DNA of 64,000 nucleotides from Nocardioides sp. cx-173. GTDB lineage: Bacteria > Actinomycetota > Actinomycetes > Propionibacteriales > Nocardioidaceae. This document shows positions 51,000 through 59,772 of the stretch, in pieces (within the stretch, counting starts at the first letter, position 1; the number at the start of each line of letters is the position of its first letter). The DNA lies in contig NZ_CP088262.1 in assembly GCF_021117365.1 (NCBI RefSeq), positions 3,164,501 through 3,228,500 on the forward strand. Direction: 5' to 3'. The translations under genes were made by a program, and so were the position numbers. The notes beneath the pieces were generated by a model. The model was not told the origin of the DNA, searched no databases, and saw only the letters and a list, made by a program, of their open reading frames with translations.

Positions 51000-51653
51000 G
51001 TGACCCGGCCTCGACCGATCCCGGCCGCCGCCCCGGCCCGCGTGGCAGCGCGGCTACGTGACGCGCCCGACGGCCCGCTGCCGCTGCTCCACACCGGGCG
51101 GCACGCCGTGTACGTCGCGCTCGGCGAGCGCGCGCTGGGCGTGGTCGCGCGGCACGCGTGGCAGGTGCCCTGCGCGTTGCGCACCCGCCTGCCCGCACTG
51201 CCCGACGTCCGCTCCGCCTCGGTCCTCGCCGGGGTCCTGCACCTCGACGCGGCGCCGGTCGTGGTGGGCCGACTGGTCCAGACCAGCGTCACGGTGCGGA
51301 GCCTGCGACTCGCCGCGGACCGCGTCGACCCCGCGGCTCTGGTGGGCGGCGGCGGCGGGCTCACGCCGTACGGAGACGACGTGCTGTGCGGCTACCTCGC
51401 CGCCCTCCGGGCCGCCGGCCACCCCACCGAGCGCCTCGACGCCGAGGTCATGCGGCTGCTGCCCCGGACCACCGTCCTGTCGGCGACGCTGCTGGAGTGC
51501 GCACTGCGCGGCGAGGTCCTGCCGGAGGTCGCGGCCCTCCTGGCGGCCTGGGGCACGCCCGCGGCGGCCGCCGCCGAGGCGGCCCTGCTGCGCGTCGGCA
51601 GCTCGTCGGGCGCCGGACTGCTCGAGGGCGCCCGTCTGGCGCTGGCCGCATGA
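51000..51653 (+). CDS. allH: DUF2877 protein, AllH (YlbF) homologue
   Basis: 217 residues from GTG 51000; a TTG seven codons upstream is an alternative. It matches the DUF2877 family by GVVARHAWQVPCALR, the central GGGGGLTPYGDDVLCGYLAAL motif and the C-terminal SSSGAGLLEGARL. In E. coli the DUF2877 protein YlbF is encoded with FdrA and YlbE and is assigned to the oxamate carbamoyltransferase complex (AllFGH) that phosphorolyses oxalurate. It is the first gene of a three-gene operon with ATGA overlaps, divergent from the Mo hydroxylase operon. Confidence 0.85.
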   Translation: MTRPRPIPAAAPARVAARLRDAPDGPLPLLHTGRHAVYVALGERALGVVARHAWQVPCALRTRLPALPDVRSASVLAGVLHLDAAPVVVGRLVQTSVTVRSLRLAADRVDPAALVGGGGGLTPYGDDVLCGYLAALRAAGHPTERLDAEVMRLLPRTTVLSATLLECALRGEVLPEVAALLAAWGTPAAAAAEAALLRVGSSSGAGLLEGARLALAA

Positions 51654-53083
51654 GCAGCCACGTCGAGCTCCGCCCGGGCGCGTACGCCGACTCGGTGACC
51701 CTGCTCCAGGTGAGCCGCACCGTCGCCGGGCTGCCCGGCGTGGCCGCGGCCCAGGTGGCGATGGCGACCCCGCTCAACATCGAGGTGCTCGAGGGCATGG
51801 GCTTCGCCGTCCCGGCCGAGGCGGGGGTCAACGACCTGGTCGTCGCCGTACGCCTCGACGACCCGGCGGCCCTCGACGCGGTCCTCGCCGGAGTCGACCG
51901 GGCGCTCGACGACAGCAGCCGCCGCCCCACAGGCGCCGCCGAGGTGGCGCCGCACCGCACCACCGCCGCCGCGCTGCGAGACGCCGGCGACGCCCTCGTC
52001 CTGGTGTCCGTGCCCGGGCCCAGCGCCGTCGTCGAGGCGATGGACGCCGTCGAGGCCGGGCGCGACGTGATGGTCTTCAGCGACCACGTGCCGGTCGAGC
52101 ACGAGGTGGCGCTCAAGCGCGCGGCCGAGGCGGCCGGCGTCCTGGTCATGGGCCCCGACTGCGGCACGGCGATCGTGGATGGCGTCGGCCTCGGCTTCGC
52201 CAACGTCGTGTCCCCCGGCCCGGTCGGCATCGTCGCCGCGTCCGGCACCGGCTGCCAGCAGCTGCTCGCGCTCCTCGACCACGCCGGTGTCGGCGTCACC
52301 TCGGCGCTCGGTGTCGGCGGCCGCGACCTCACCGCCGAGGTCGGTGGCCTCGCCACCCGCGAGGCCCTGCGCCGCCTCGACGCCGACGACCGCGTCGAGC
52401 TCATCGTCGTGGTCTCCAAGCCGCCCGCGCCCGAGGTCGCCACCGCGATCGAGGAGTACGCCGCCGGCCTGGCCACCCCGGTCGAGCTCGCCCTCCTCGG
52501 GCCCGGCCGGCCCGATCTGACCGCCGCCGCCGAGCGCGTCCTGCGACGCCTCTCCCGCGCTCTCCCGGACCTGTCCCCCGCTGACCCGTCAGAAACTTCG
52601 CGACGGGTCGGCGGGGAGCTGCTGCGCGGGCTGTTCGTGGGCGGCACCCTCGCCGGCGAGGCGCGACAGATCGCCGCCGAGACCCTCGGCGTGGTGGGCA
52701 GCGCGCTGGCGGACCTGCACGGCGAGGGACACGGCGTCGTGGACTTCGGCGACGACGCCTACACCTCGGGGCGCGCGCACCCGATGATCGACCCGACCCT
52801 GCGACTGGAGCACCTCGCCCGAGCCGCCGCGGACCCGCACACCGGCGTCATCCTGCTCGACGTCGTGCTCGGCCATGGCGCCGAGCCCGACCCCGCGGCG
52901 CTCCTGGCCACGGCCCTGGCCGAGGTCAGCCAGCCGGTCGTCGCCTGCGTGGTCGGCACCGCCCAGGACCCGCAGGACCTGGACCGACAGGTCCGACTGC
53001 TCGCGGAGGCCGGCGCCGAGGTCCACCTCTCCAACGCCGGCGCGACCCGGCGCGCCCTCGAGATCCTGGGAGCCGGCCGATGA
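51650..53083 (+). CDS. allF: FdrA-family protein, AllF homologue, with embedded palindrome
   Basis: 477 residues from ATG 51650, overlapping the DUF2877 stop. The FdrA family has a succinyl-CoA-synthetase-like fold: VELRPGAYADSVTLLQVSR, GPDCGTAIVDGVGLGFANVV, VGIVAASGTGCQQLLALLDH, GGRDL, and later LLDVVLGHGAEPDP. By homology it is a subunit of a carbamoyltransferase acting on an N-carbamoyl amide and phosphate. The linker between its two halves (residues about 310-322, ADPSETSRRVGG) is encoded by a degenerate copy of palindrome family B (52578-52614). Slightly shorter than E. coli FdrA. Confidence 0.9.
   Translation: MSSHVELRPGAYADSVTLLQVSRTVAGLPGVAAAQVAMATPLNIEVLEGMGFAVPAEAGVNDLVVAVRLDDPAALDAVLAGVDRALDDSSRRPTGAAEVAPHRTTAAALRDAGDALVLVSVPGPSAVVEAMDAVEAGRDVMVFSDHVPVEHEVALKRAAEAAGVLVMGPDCGTAIVDGVGLGFANVVSPGPVGIVAASGTGCQQLLALLDHAGVGVTSALGVGGRDLTAEVGGLATREALRRLDADDRVELIVVVSKPPAPEVATAIEEYAAGLATPVELALLGPGRPDLTAAAERVLRRLSRALPDLSPADPSETSRRVGGELLRGLFVGGTLAGEARQIAAETLGVVGSALADLHGEGHGVVDFGDDAYTSGRAHPMIDPTLRLEHLARAAADPHTGVILLDVVLGHGAEPDPAALLATALAEVSQPVVACVVGTAQDPQDLDRQVRLLAEAGAEVHLSNAGATRRALEILGAGR
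52578..52614. repeat. Palindrome family B, copy 3, inside the fdrA homologue
   Basis: The left arm CGCTGACCCGTCAGAAACTT (52579-52598) is identical to the copy in coxG over 20 bases. The right arm (CGACGGGTCGGCGGG) has diverged but still pairs for most of its length. Confidence 0.8.
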
Positions 53084-54477
53084 GGGTCGTGACCGCCGGA
53101 GCCGACCTGCTGGCCGACGCGGTCCAGGCCCAGGCCGTCGACGTCACCCGCGTCGACTGGCGCCCTCCCCTGCCCGGCACCGAGGCCGACCTGACCGCGG
53201 TCGCCCTCGACCCCCGTCGCTCCGAGGCCAACGCGCGCGCCGGCGCCGCGATGCTCGCCGTCACCGCCCACCTCGTCGACGTCGGCCCGGCCTCCGAGGT
53301 GCTGGGGCTGCAGCGCGGCGAGTTCCTGCACGCCGGGCCACCGATCACCTGGGACCGCGCCTCCGGTCCGCTGCGCGGCGGGCTCATGGCGGGCGCCGCC
53401 CTCGAGGGCCTGGTCGACGACCCGGAGGACGCCGTCGCGCTGTTCGAGTCCGGCGACACCGTCTCCCTCGAGCCCTGTCACCACCGGGGCACGGTCGGCC
53501 CGATGGCCGGCGTGGTCACGCCGAGCATGTGGATGTTCGTGCTCGAGGACCGGGCCACCGGGCGGCGTACCCACTGCTCGCTCAACGAGGGCCTCGGCAA
53601 GGTGCTGCGCTACGGCGCCTACTCCCCCGACGTCCTCGCCCGCCTGCGTTGGATGGGCGACGTCCTCGGCCCCGCGCTGCGTACGGCGGTCCGGGCCACG
53701 GTGGACGACACGGGGCCCGTCGACGTCACCGGCATCCTCACGCAGATGCTGCAGATGGGCGACGAGGCCCACAACCGCAACCGCGCCGGCACCCTGATGC
53801 TGCTGCGCGACCTCGCCCCGGCGCTCGCGAGCAGCGGCATCGACGCGGGCGACGTCGCCGAGGTGCTGCGGTTCGTGGGCGGCAACGACCACTTCTTCCT
53901 CAACCTGGCGATGCCGGCCTGCAAGCTCGCGCTCGACGCGGCCCGCGACGTGCCGGGCTCGACGATGGTGGTCGCGATGGCGCGCAACGGCACCGACTTC
54001 GGCATCCAGGTCTCGGGCACGGGCGACGAGTGGTTCACCGGCCCCGCGCAGGTCGCCGAGGGCCTCTACCTCGGCGACTACGGCCCCGACGACGCCAACC
54101 CCGACATCGGCGACTCCGCCATCACCGAGACCGCCGGGCTCGGCGGCTTCGCGATGGCGACCGCCCCGGCGATCGTGCGCCTGGTGGGCGGCAGCGTGCC
54201 CGACGCCCTCGCCACGACCCGCCGCATGCACGAGATCACGCTCACCGAGAACCCCCGCTGGTCGGTGCCGGTGCTGGAGTTCCAGGGGACGCCCACGGGC
54301 ATCGACGTGACCCGGGTGTGTCGCACCGGGATCCTGCCGCAGATCAACACCGGCATGGCCGGGAGGCTCGCCGGCGTGGGGCAGGTCGGCGCCGGCCTGG
54401 TCACGCCGCCGGCCGCGATCTTCCCCCAGGCCCTGGTCCGGCTCGCCGAGCTGAGTACCCAGGCTCAGCACGCCTGA
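53080..54477 (+). CDS. allG: DUF1116 protein, AllG (YlbE) homologue
   Basis: 465 residues from ATG 53080, overlapping the FdrA stop (ATGA). DUF1116 family: DWRPPLPGTEADLTAV, VLGLQRGEFLHAGPPITWDR, SLEPCHHRGTVGPMAGVV, CSLNEGLGKVLRYGAYS, GNDHFFLNLAMPACKLALDA and RNGTDFGIQVSGTG are all typical. With the AllF and AllH homologues it should form a complete carbamoyltransferase. The substrate is not fixed by sequence; oxalurate and ureidomalonate are both plausible. A downstream carbamate kinase is not in this operon but lies at 27.6-28.5 kb. Confidence 0.9.
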   Translation: MRVVTAGADLLADAVQAQAVDVTRVDWRPPLPGTEADLTAVALDPRRSEANARAGAAMLAVTAHLVDVGPASEVLGLQRGEFLHAGPPITWDRASGPLRGGLMAGAALEGLVDDPEDAVALFESGDTVSLEPCHHRGTVGPMAGVVTPSMWMFVLEDRATGRRTHCSLNEGLGKVLRYGAYSPDVLARLRWMGDVLGPALRTAVRATVDDTGPVDVTGILTQMLQMGDEAHNRNRAGTLMLLRDLAPALASSGIDAGDVAEVLRFVGGNDHFFLNLAMPACKLALDAARDVPGSTMVVAMARNGTDFGIQVSGTGDEWFTGPAQVAEGLYLGDYGPDDANPDIGDSAITETAGLGGFAMATAPAIVRLVGGSVPDALATTRRMHEITLTENPRWSVPVLEFQGTPTGIDVTRVCRTGILPQINTGMAGRLAGVGQVGAGLVTPPAAIFPQALVRLAELSTQAQHA

Positions 54478-54525
54478 GCCCGTCGCCACGCGCGACGCGA
54501 GTGCCCGAGCGGGCTGACTGGGGGC

Positions 54526-56931
54526 ATGACCCGTTACGGCGACCCCTCCGCCTGCCCTGACTGCCGCGCCAGCCTGCCCACGGGCGCCGAGCGCTGCCCC
54601 TCGTGCGACCTGCCGCTGACCCACCCGGTCGCCGCCGAGCTGCTCGCCACCCTGACCTACGCCGACCATCTGCTCGCCCGGCTGCGCGCCGTCGGCGCGG
54701 TCCCGGTCGCGGCGTCGTTCGTGCCGCCCGTGGCCCCGATGCCGCGCGCGGCCGCACCTGCTCGCCGTACCGGCGTCCGGGCGGCGTCGGTGCCCAAGAT
54801 CCTGCTCGGCCTCGGCGCCTTCTGCCTGCTCGTCGCGGCCGTGATCTTCCTGGCCGTGGCCTGGTCGTGGCTCGGCGTCGGGGGCCGTACGGCGGTCCTG
54901 GTCACGCTGACCGCCGCGGCCGGCGCCGCCGGCGCCTGGTTCGCCCACCGCGGCCTGCGGGTGGCCGGGGAGGCGCTCACGGCGGTGTCGCTCGGTCTGC
55001 TGGTCCTCGACGTGGTCGGTGCCGACAATGCGGGCTGGCTCGGCGAGCGCCCCGCATCCGGCCTGGCGCTGGTCGTGGGGGCCACCGTGGCGGTCGTGTC
55101 GCTCGGGCTGGCGCTCCTCCCCACCCGCCTGGTCGCCCCGCAGCTAGCGACCGTGGCGGGCGCCGGAGTGGCTGCGATGGCGGCGTTCGACCTCACCGAC
55201 GGGTCGCTGTGGCTGGCTGCGGCCGCGGTGCTGGTCTTCGCCGGGCTGGCCGGTCTCGGCCAGCGCACGACCCTGGCCCCGCTGATGTGGGCGGCCGCCG
55301 CGGGCGCCAGCGTCTCGTGGATCGTCCTCACCTCGTCCGCGTTGTCGGCCACCGCCACGGACACTGGCGTCATCACGTTCACCTCTGTCTGGGCCGGTCC
55401 CGGCTGGGCGCTCCTGGCCGCCTCCGCGTTCGTGCTGCTGCCGCTGGTCGTGCATCGCGCCCGCGAGACAGTCGTCGTCGCCGTCGCATCGGCCGCGTCG
55501 ATGCTGTCGCTGACCCTCGCCGTGCCGTTCGTCGACGACGGCGTCACCACGGTCGCGGTGGTCGCGCTCGGTCTCCTGGTGACCTGGACCGGCCTCTCCC
55601 TCGCACTCCCGCGTGCGTGGTCGGTCGTCGCGCGCGTCCCGGCGACACTCGCGGCCGTCCCGGTCGCGGTCGTCGCGGCCGCGCTCGCCGCCGAGGCCGC
55701 GCTGCGGACTCTCGAGGCCGGGCAGAGCGAGGGTGCCGATGTCCTGCTCGGCGACGCCGCTCCGTGGGCCCACCCGGCCGTCCTGCTGCCGTCGGTCGCC
55801 GCCCTCCTCGTCCTCGTCGCGGCCTGGATCCCGCGCACGCGGGGCACCGCGGGCCTGGTGACCGCCGCCGCTGCCCTCGCCGCGGCGAGCGTGGCCACCC
55901 TCGCGCTCTGCCCGGTCCCGCTGTGGACCGTCGTGGCGGCGCTCGCCCTGGCCGGAGCGGTGCTCGTCGCCGACTCGCTGCGGCGTGAGACCGGAGCGCC
56001 CGAGACCCTGGTCGGTCTGGGAGGCCTGGCTGTGTCACTGGTGGCGGGGCGAGGCAGCGAGGTGCTGGTCACCGTGGACCTCGGTCTGCTCACGGCCGCC
56101 GCCGTCGCCCTCCTGGCGCTGGGCTGGGCACCGGCGTCCCGCCCGCTCGGCGACCTGCTGTTGCCGGGCGTCCTCGCGGCGCTGATCTGGTCGGGCGCCG
56201 GGCTGGGCGGCATCGAGGTCCTCGACCGGGCCGTCCCGATCCTCGTCGTGGTGGGCCTGCTCGCGATCGCGCGCCCGCACGTGGAGCTCGAGGCCTCCGC
56301 CGCCGTCGCGGCGGCCGCGGCCGCCGGCGCGAGCGTCCTGGCCGCCCATGACACCGCCACGGCCGCGAGCCTGCACCTCACCGTCGCGGGCGTGCTGGTC
56401 ACGGCGTCCAGCCTGGTGCACGAGCGGCGCCGCGCCCTGGCCGTCCCCGGTGGCGCCCTGCTGCTGCTCGCGACCTGGGTGCGCCTCGCCGACCTCGGCG
56501 TCGAGGCGCCCGAGGCCTACACGCTGCCGCTCGCGGCGGTCCTCGTCCTCGTCGGCCTGCGCCGGGTGCGGCGCGACCCGGCGGCGTCCACCGGCGCCTC
56601 GCTCACCCCCGGTCTGGTGCTGGCCACGGTCCCCTCGCTGCTGTGGGTCCTGGCCGGCGACCCGGTCTCGCCCCGCGCGGTGCTGCTGGGCGCCGGGTGC
56701 CTGACCCTGGTCCTCGCCGGCACCCGGCTGCGCTGGAGCGCCCCGCTCGTCGTCGGCGCCACGGTCGGCGCCGTCCTGGCCGCCCGCGAGCTCGCGCCGT
56801 ACGTCGCCGAGACGCCGCAGTGGGTGGTGCTCGGCGTCGCCGGAGTGCTGCTCACGGTCGTGGGCGTGACCTGGGAGCGTCGCCTGGTCGAGCTGCGCCA
56901 GGCCTCGGCCTACCTCGAGCGCCTGCGCTGA
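54526..56931 (+). CDS. Large polytopic membrane protein with N-terminal zinc ribbon (SCO7613 C-terminal-type)
   Basis: 801 residues from ATG 54526. The N terminus has a four-cysteine zinc ribbon (CPDCRAS and CPSCDLP). After a Pro/Ala-rich linker it carries over 20 predicted hydrophobic helices rich in Ala, Val and Leu to the C terminus. It resembles actinobacterial proteins annotated SCO7613 C-terminal domain-containing membrane protein; the function is unknown. It overlaps the ATL gene by 22 bases at the 3' ends. Low-complexity composition makes distant homology unreliable. Confidence 0.85.
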   Translation: MTRYGDPSACPDCRASLPTGAERCPSCDLPLTHPVAAELLATLTYADHLLARLRAVGAVPVAASFVPPVAPMPRAAAPARRTGVRAASVPKILLGLGAFCLLVAAVIFLAVAWSWLGVGGRTAVLVTLTAAAGAAGAWFAHRGLRVAGEALTAVSLGLLVLDVVGADNAGWLGERPASGLALVVGATVAVVSLGLALLPTRLVAPQLATVAGAGVAAMAAFDLTDGSLWLAAAAVLVFAGLAGLGQRTTLAPLMWAAAAGASVSWIVLTSSALSATATDTGVITFTSVWAGPGWALLAASAFVLLPLVVHRARETVVVAVASAASMLSLTLAVPFVDDGVTTVAVVALGLLVTWTGLSLALPRAWSVVARVPATLAAVPVAVVAAALAAEAALRTLEAGQSEGADVLLGDAAPWAHPAVLLPSVAALLVLVAAWIPRTRGTAGLVTAAAALAAASVATLALCPVPLWTVVAALALAGAVLVADSLRRETGAPETLVGLGGLAVSLVAGRGSEVLVTVDLGLLTAAAVALLALGWAPASRPLGDLLLPGVLAALIWSGAGLGGIEVLDRAVPILVVVGLLAIARPHVELEASAAVAAAAAAGASVLAAHDTATAASLHLTVAGVLVTASSLVHERRRALAVPGGALLLLATWVRLADLGVEAPEAYTLPLAAVLVLVGLRRVRRDPAASTGASLTPGLVLATVPSLLWVLAGDPVSPRAVLLGAGCLTLVLAGTRLRWSAPLVVGATVGAVLAARELAPYVAETPQWVVLGVAGVLLTVVGVTWERRLVELRQASAYLERLR

Positions 56932-57227
56932 GCCTTCGGCGACCAGAAGGCCGCCACGATGTCGATGCTGCCGGAGCCGCGCATCGGGGTGCCCTCCTCC
57001 AGGTAGCACTGCCGGGCCTCGCCCTCGTGGCTGTGCGGCAGCGAGCCGTCGGCGCGCACCACCCGCCACCAGGGCACCGGCCCACCGTGGCGCGACATGA
57101 TGGCGCCGACCTGGCGCGGCCCGCCGCCCACCACGTCGGCGATCGCGCCGTACGTCGTCACCCGGCCGCGCGGGATCCGCTCGACGACGCGCAGCACCGC
57201 CTCGGCGTACTCCTCGGCGTCCGGCAT
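56910..57227 (-). CDS. Alkyltransferase-like (ATL) MGMT-family protein
   Basis: 105 residues from ATG 57227. The DNA-binding domain of O6-alkylguanine-DNA alkyltransferase is present (IPRGRVTTYGAIADVVGGG, GAIMSRH). The active-site PCHR is replaced by PWWRVVRADG, with Trp for the acceptor Cys. This is the mark of ATL proteins, which bind alkylated guanine and flag it for excision repair instead of repairing it. The mycobacterial counterpart Rv3204 lies at the same place next to the adn region, so this gene marks the return to conserved gene order. Confidence 0.92.
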   Translation of the reverse strand: MPDAEEYAEAVLRVVERIPRGRVTTYGAIADVVGGGPRQVGAIMSRHGGPVPWWRVVRADGSLPHSHEGEARQCYLEEGTPMRGSGSIDIVAAFWSPKAQRRRSR

Positions 57228-57258
57228 GGACGGCAACCTATCTGTGGGTGGAAGGGCA

Positions 57259-57290
57259 GTGGCCCCGTCCGCCGAGACGGACGGGGCCAC
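57259..57290 (-). terminator. Terminator after secreted protease gene
   Basis: Perfect 13-bp inverted repeat (57259-57271 with 57278-57290) 29 bases downstream of the protease stop (minus strand). Both arms are GC-rich and no long U-tract follows. Confidence 0.75.
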
Positions 57291-57319
57291 TCAGTGTCAC
57301 CCCCGTCGGTGGGTCCTCG

Positions 57320-58231
57320 TCAGAGGATCGGAGAGAACGGCTCCGTGCCGTGGGCCAGCGCGAGGCCGGAGAGGGAGCCGTGCTGCTGGGCGTAGGCGAG
57401 CTCGCGGCCCAGGTCGCCCACGCCGTTGGAGGCGGGCAGCGGGGCGAGCGCGAGCGTCGAGAGCGTGCCGAGCGCCTTGCCCTCGTCGTCGAGGAACGCC
57501 GACCCGGAGTCGCCGGGAACGCCCGGGGTCAGCGTGTAGACCGAGTGGGTCCAGCCGCCACCGTCGGCGCCGAGGCTGACGCCGGCCTTGGGTCCGAGCT
57601 GCTCGATGCCGGCGCGGATGCCGGAGTTGCCGAAGCTGTAGACGTGGTCCCCGGTCGCGGTGCCGGCGGTGTTGATGCCGTTCGGGCCGCCCCAGAAGGG
57701 GATGGACGGGTTGACCTTGTCGACGTCGCCGGCGTCGACCCTCACCAGGGCGAAGTCGTTGTAGGCGCAGGTGTCGGGGTCGGACTCCTCGCGGGCCTGC
57801 ATCGTCAGCCAGCTGCTGTAGACCAGGGTGCCGGCGCCGACCTGCTCACCGGCGCCCACGAGCGAGCCTCCTCGGTTGAAGGTGACCCGGGTGCCCACGG
57901 GCAGCGACTGCGCCAGGCAGCCGTCGGTGTCGGTGGCCTCGCCGGTGCTGGCGCAGTGCGCAGCCTGGCCGACGTAGACGCTGCCGGCGGCGTCGGTGAA
58001 GACGAAGTTGGCCGTGCACTGACCGCTGCCGGCGGTGTTGGTCTGCACACCGGGGGTGATGGCCGCGGTGTCGGCCGGGGCCCAGGCGACGGCAACCGAG
58101 CCGTCAGCGCCCTCGGGAGCGGCCTGAGCGGTGGGGGTGGTGCTCATCGCGGCGGCCAGCACGGCGCTGGCCACGGCGGCGCCCAGCGCGGTGAGCCGCC
58201 TGGTCCGGGTGGTCCGGGTGGCGATCTTCAT
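57320..58231 (-). CDS. Secreted trypsin-like (S1 family) serine protease
   Basis: 303 residues from ATG 58231 (AGGAGG 6 bases upstream). A signal peptide is clear: basic RTTRTRRL, a hydrophobic core and a cleavage site after PTAQA near residue 37. The chymotrypsin-fold triad is visible as GQAAHCAS, NDFALVRVD and GVPGDSGSAF. Four cysteines likely form two disulfides. It is extracellular and probably not autoinhibited by a long propeptide. Substrate unknown. Confidence 0.92.
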   Translation of the reverse strand: MKIATRTTRTRRLTALGAAVASAVLAAAMSTTPTAQAAPEGADGSVAVAWAPADTAAITPGVQTNTAGSGQCTANFVFTDAAGSVYVGQAAHCASTGEATDTDGCLAQSLPVGTRVTFNRGGSLVGAGEQVGAGTLVYSSWLTMQAREESDPDTCAYNDFALVRVDAGDVDKVNPSIPFWGGPNGINTAGTATGDHVYSFGNSGIRAGIEQLGPKAGVSLGADGGGWTHSVYTLTPGVPGDSGSAFLDDEGKALGTLSTLALAPLPASNGVGDLGRELAYAQQHGSLSGLALAHGTEPFSPIL

Positions 58232-58308
58232 CGGGTCCTCCTGGGCGTTCGGCGACGGCGCCGAGAGCTGGTGTCCCCGGTCCAACGCCGGACCCCCCGA
58301 ACGGGTTA

Positions 58309-58340
58309 CGCCCGGGTAGTCATTTCTGACTACCCGGGCG
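58309..58340 (-). terminator. Terminator after moeZ
   Basis: Perfect 14-bp inverted repeat (58309-58322 with 58327-58340), TTTC loop, 21 bases after the moeZ stop on the minus strand. Confidence 0.8.
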
Positions 58341-58360
58341 CAGGTCCCGCAGCGGAGGAC

Positions 58361-59587
58361 TCAGTACGAGGGCTGGCTCGGGTCGATCTGGTCGACCCAG
58401 GCCACGACGCCGCCGCCGACGTGCACGGCGTCGGCGTACCCGGCGCCCTTCACGATGGCCAGCGTCTCCGCCGAGCGCACCCCGGACTTGCAGTGCATGA
58501 CGACCTGCTTGCCGGCGTCGACCGGGGGGAGCTGCTCGAGCGCGCTGCCGTTGAGGAAGTCGCCCTTGGGGATGAGCACGGAGCCGGGGATCCGGTTGAT
58601 CTCGTACTCGTTGGGCTCGCGCACGTCCACCAGCACGAAGTCGCGGGTGCCCTCCTCGCGCTCCTTGAGCATGTGCTCGAGCTGGACGACCGAGATCGTC
58701 GAGCCGACGGCCGCGTCGGCGGCCTCGTCCGAGATGGCGCCGCAGAAGGCGTCGTAGTCGATCAGCTCGGTGACCGTCGCGTGCTCGCCGCAGAGCGCGC
58801 AGTTGGGGTCGCGGCGCACCTTGAGCTTGCGCCACTCCAGCTCCAGGGCGTCGTAGATGACGAGCTTGCCGACGGCCGGGTCACCGATGCCGGTCAGGAC
58901 CTTGATCGCCTCGTTGACCTGGATCGACCCGATCTGGGCGCACAGCACGCCGAGCACGCCGCCCTCCGCGCAGCTCGGGACCATGCCCGGCGGCGGGGGC
59001 TCGGGGTAGAGGCAGCGGTAGCAGGGTGCGTCGACGCTCTCGCCGTTCTCGTCGGTGGCGTGCGGCCAGAAGACCGACGCCTGGCCGTCGAAGCGGTAGA
59101 TCGAGCCCCACACGTAGGGGATCTTCAGGAAGTACGCCGCGTCGTTGACCATGTAGCGCGTGGCGAAGTTGTCGGTGCCGTCGACGATCAGGTCGTAGCC
59201 CTCGAAGACCTGCATCACGTTGTCGTTGTCGAGGCGCTCCTCGTGCAGGACGACCTTGACGTAGGGGTTGATCTCGGCGATCGACTCCTTGGCCGACTGG
59301 CCCTTGGGCTTGTCGATGTCGCTCACGCCGTGGATCACCTGGCGCTGCAGGTTGGACTCGTCAACGGTGTCGAACTCGGCGATGCCGAGGGTGCCGACGC
59401 CGGCCGCGGCGAGGTAGAGCAGGGCAGGGCTGCCGAGGCCGCCGGCGCCGATCACGAGGACCTTGGCGTTCTTCAGCCGCTTCTGCCCGGTCATGCCCAC
59501 GTCCGGGATGATCAGGTGCCGGCTGTAGCGACGGACCTCGTCGATGCTCAGCTCGTCGGCAGGCTCGACCAGCGCGGGAAAACTCAC
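58361..59587 (-). CDS. moeZ: MoeZ/MoeBR: adenylyltransferase-sulfurtransferase
   Basis: 408 residues from GTG 59587 (GAGGAG 7 bases upstream). The N-terminal ThiF/MoeB domain has GAGGLGSPALLYLAAAGVG, DNFATRYMVND, paired zinc CxxC motifs (CYRC and CALC) and a conserved Cys in GVLGVLCAQIG. The C-terminal rhodanese domain carries the persulfide Cys in MHCKSGVRSA. It adenylates and thiocarboxylates small ubiquitin-like carriers such as MoaD, CysO or ThiS. It is the counterpart of mycobacterial moeB1 (Rv3206c) and divergent from the TetR gene. Confidence 0.95.
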   Translation of the reverse strand: MSFPALVEPADELSIDEVRRYSRHLIIPDVGMTGQKRLKNAKVLVIGAGGLGSPALLYLAAAGVGTLGIAEFDTVDESNLQRQVIHGVSDIDKPKGQSAKESIAEINPYVKVVLHEERLDNDNVMQVFEGYDLIVDGTDNFATRYMVNDAAYFLKIPYVWGSIYRFDGQASVFWPHATDENGESVDAPCYRCLYPEPPPPGMVPSCAEGGVLGVLCAQIGSIQVNEAIKVLTGIGDPAVGKLVIYDALELEWRKLKVRRDPNCALCGEHATVTELIDYDAFCGAISDEAADAAVGSTISVVQLEHMLKEREEGTRDFVLVDVREPNEYEINRIPGSVLIPKGDFLNGSALEQLPPVDAGKQVVMHCKSGVRSAETLAIVKGAGYADAVHVGGGVVAWVDQIDPSQPSY

Positions 59588-59772
59588 GGCGTACTCCTCG
59601 GTGCAGTTTGGGGGGTGCTCTCGGCCCAACGCCGGGGCCTCCTGCCATGTTCCCCGTCCAACCTGAGCGGGCCCGACCGCGTCCCGTCATCCGGACCCCG
59701 GGCACCGGCGGGTACGCTCGCCTCGTCGATGAACTCGACGTCTCGGCACCAAGCGGCAAGAGGGAGCACGCG

